Source: Thermoleophilaceae bacterium
Lineage (GTDB): Bacteria; Actinomycetota; Thermoleophilia; Solirubrobacterales; Thermoleophilaceae
Length of the DNA: 52,088 bases
Reading direction: 5' to 3'
Assembly: GCA_030448005.1 (NCBI GenBank)
Contig: JAUJNT010000001.1
Span: forward strand, 317,438 to 369,525
Under the pieces are notes generated by a model. The model ran no database searches. It was not told where the DNA came from and worked only from the letters and a program-made list of their open reading frames with translations. This document shows positions 50,350 through 52,088 of this stretch, in pieces. Made by a program: the position numbers and the translations under genes. Numbering within the stretch: the stretch's first letter is position 1; every line of letters begins with the position of its first letter.

Positions 50350-51372
50350 GTGATCCACGCGCGAGTGCTCTTCATCGTGCTCCTGGCCTGCCTGCCGGCG
50401 CCTGCCGCGGCTCACGGCGCGGCATACGCGCCGGAGCGCGGAGAGGTCTTCCACTCAGGCATCGGCGGCTACGACGCCGGCGCGATCGAGGACTTCACCG
50501 CTCAGTCCGGCAAGCACCCGGCGGTCTTCCAGTACTTCGTCTCCTGGCGCAGCGGGGCCTCCGACGTGCGCTTCCTCGAGCGGCTTCTGCACACCAGTGA
50601 CCGGGCCCGGTCGCGCGCGGCCTTCGCCGTGTCTACGAAGGGAACGGGCCTGTCGCCGGCAGACCTTGCCGCCGGGGAGGGCGACGGCTTCCTGCTCGCG
50701 CTGAACCGAATCCTCGCCGCGCACGGACGGCCGACATACCTGCGGCTGCTCTCGGAGATGAACAACGCGAACAATCCCTACTCGGCGTACACCCACAGCG
50801 GCCGCTCGCGCGGTAGCGCCTTCTCGACGCGGATGTTCAAGCGGGCCTGGCGGCGCGCGGTCCTCGTGGTCCGTGGTGGAGACGTCGCCGCGATCAACGC
50901 GCGCCTGGGCCGCCTCGGCATGGCGCCCGTGCGCACCGTCTCGGCCGCGCTCGCCACGCCGCCTGTGGCGTTCATGTGGGTGCCGCTCTCGTTCGGCAAC
51001 CCCGAGATCCCGCGCAACCATCCGCGCCACTGGTGGCCGGGCTCGGAGTACGTCGACTGGGTCGGCACCACGTGGTACTCCCCGTATCTCGCCGTCCGCG
51101 CGTTCGAGCGCTTCTACCGTTTCCGCCTGTGGCGGCACAAGCCCTTCACCTTCAGCGAGTACGGGGTGTGGGGCAGAGAGAGCCCGCGTTTCCTGCGCCT
51201 TTTCTTCAGGTTCGCAGCACGGCACCGGCGCGTGCAGATGATCTCCTACTACCAGTCGGCCACGCTGAAGCCGGAGTTCCGGCTTTCGACGCACCCCCGC
51301 TCGCGGAGCGTCCTGCGGCGACTGCTGGGCCCCAGGCGCTACCTGCCTTTCGCGCCCGAGTACCGCCCGTAG
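50350..51372 (+). CDS. Exported GH26-like glycoside hydrolase
   Basis: 340 aa from a GTG just before the signal peptide (VIHARVLFIVLLACLPAPAA then AHGA); earlier in-frame starts to 50218 add a polar lead before it. Glycosidase clan-A features: the acid/base Glu in YLRLLSEMNNANNPY (E136) and the nucleophile Glu in FTFSEYGVWG (E270), with WVGTTWYSPY between them. This arrangement matches GH26 (beta-mannanase-type) and related endo-glycosidases. The polysaccharide cut is unknown; the surface glycan locus at 13-18 kb is distant. No carbohydrate-binding module is seen. Confidence 0.78.
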   Translation: MIHARVLFIVLLACLPAPAAAHGAAYAPERGEVFHSGIGGYDAGAIEDFTAQSGKHPAVFQYFVSWRSGASDVRFLERLLHTSDRARSRAAFAVSTKGTGLSPADLAAGEGDGFLLALNRILAAHGRPTYLRLLSEMNNANNPYSAYTHSGRSRGSAFSTRMFKRAWRRAVLVVRGGDVAAINARLGRLGMAPVRTVSAALATPPVAFMWVPLSFGNPEIPRNHPRHWWPGSEYVDWVGTTWYSPYLAVRAFERFYRFRLWRHKPFTFSEYGVWGRESPRFLRLFFRFAARHRRVQMISYYQSATLKPEFRLSTHPRSRSVLRRLLGPRRYLPFAPEYRP

Positions 51373-51394
51373 CGAGGTCCTAGCCCCGCGGCCC

Positions 51395-52031
51395 TCACGA
51401 GAGGGCGCTTGCCACGCTGCGCAGGTCGGAGGCGAATGCCTCCCGCTCGGACTCGCGCGCGTCCTCCTCACGGGTGCGCAGAATGGCTGCGGGATGGATC
51501 GTGGCGCTGACCACCGGCGCGATCCCCGACTCGAGCAGCCGGCCGCGCTCGAGGCTGACCCGGAAGGAGGAGCCGAACAGCGCCTTGGCCGCCACGGCCC
51601 CGAGCGCGACCACCGCCTCGGGGGCCAGCAAGTCGATCTCCTCGTCGAGCCACGGCCTGCAGGCCTTGATCTCGATCTGGCGGGGCGTCTGGTGGATCCG
51701 GCGCTTGCCACGCTCCTCGAACCTGAAGTGCTTGACCACGTTGGTCACGTAGACCTCGCCGCGATCGATGCCGGCCGCGACCAGCGCGCGGTCGAGCTCA
51801 CGTCCTGCCGGCCCCACGAACGGCCGGCCCTCGAGGTCCTCGCGATCACCCGGTTGCTCCCCCACGAGCACCAGCCGGGCACCCTCGGGTCTGGCCGAAG
51901 ACGGTCTGCGTGGCGGGCCGCCAGAGATGGCAGCCCCGGCAACCGGCGGCGGCCTCGCGCAGCCGTTCGAGCGACGGCGGGCCGTCGGTGAAGGCGGGGA
52001 TGAACGGGGTGGCGTCGCCGGGCTCGGTCAT
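51395..52031 (-). pseudogene. udgX: udgX-type uracil-DNA glycosylase with one frameshift
   Basis: The gene reads in two frames. The first (from ATG 52031) gives the iron-sulfur GCRGCHLW and ATQTVFG. After about 51890-51900 the frame shifts by one base and the second gives LVLVGEQPGDREDLEGRPFV, then GPAGRELDRALVAAGIDRG, VYVTNVVKHF, the UdgX hallmark GKRRIHQTP and IHPAAILRT. UdgX removes uracil from DNA and becomes covalently bound to the site through the His in this RRIH loop. Without the single shift the protein would be complete (about 210 aa), so either a very recent mutation or a base-call error is involved. The ATG is preceded by GGGGAG about nine bases away. Confidence 0.85.
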
Positions 52032-52088
52032 CTCCTCAGAGCTCCCCGCCGGCGTCACACGAAGCGGGGGTAGAGCGTCATTCCGCCA
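52032..52088 (-). other. Possible C-terminal end of an upstream gene
   Basis: One minus-strand frame reads GGMTLYPRFV then TGA within the last 57 bases, which could be the end of a gene beyond the window, upstream of udgX. Too short to identify. Confidence 0.3.

Overview
The window is GC-rich, densely coded DNA from an actinobacterium. GTG and TTG starts are frequent. Several gene families here are common in Thermoleophilia (Solirubrobacterales/Gaiellales-type genomes): secreted RTX-repeat proteins with Arg-rich tails, a DUF2277 protein, tandem Tat-type ferritin-like proteins, UdgX, and CaiB/SCP2/SDR lipid-type enzymes. The taxonomic placement is inferred from gene content and base composition. 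There is no rRNA in the window. One tRNA (Pro, anticodon CGG) is present. I see no insertion sequence, phage or CRISPR array. Bases 1-271 hold nothing I can name.

Layout. 0.3-7.2 kb (minus strand): four exported repeat proteins (Asp-box/BNR, RTX, TolB-propeller plus RTX, seven-repeat RCC1 plus FN3), with a leftover FN3 tail between two of them. 7.3-13.0 kb (minus): CoA-transferase, SHOCT protein, ABC-2 exporter pair, arginase-family protein, a 34-codon crotonase remnant and a disulfide oxidoreductase. 13.2-18.6 kb: cell-surface block with a lytic transglycosylase/DUF5715 fusion, a polysaccharide flippase and two sulfatase-fold enzymes that have Thr at the usual Cys/Ser position. 18.7-22.0 kb: DUF2277, an SDR, a repeat-rich intergenic region and two tandem ferritin-like genes sharing an upstream element. 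22.1-25.4 kb: MBL-fold lactonase-like protein, then glpK-plsC. 25.5-29.2 kb: biotinyl carrier protein followed by bioB-bioF-bioD; bioA lies 10 kb away at 39.3 kb. 29.9-33.5 kb: a decayed island with broken recQ-like, APH-like and SnoaL-like genes around an intact Phd/VapC toxin-antitoxin pair. 33.7-39.3 kb (minus): MMPL transporter, acyl-CoA synthetase, membrane spermidine synthase-like protein. 39.3-47.7 kb: bioA, rubredoxin, NUDIX, DMT transporter, epimerase, Fe-alcohol dehydrogenase with SCP2 protein, SDR, fatty acid desaturase. 47.9-52.1 kb: FAH-family hydratase, PQQ-type sugar dehydrogenase, tRNA-Pro, small lipoprotein, GH26-like glycosidase, and a frameshifted udgX at the right edge.

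Two patterns cross the window. At least 13 genes have a TANNNT hexamer ending exactly 6-8 bases before the start codon, with no usable Shine-Dalgarno sequence. That is the signature of leaderless transcripts, and it fixes several starts. Separately, gene debris (FN3 tail, crotonase N-terminus, recQ, APH, SnoaL, frameshifted udgX) is unusually common for 52 kb. No wholly new system is demonstrated. The best leads are the leaderless promoter set, the ferritin-like pair with its shared element, the exported repeat-protein cluster, and the decayed island around the toxin-antitoxin pair.
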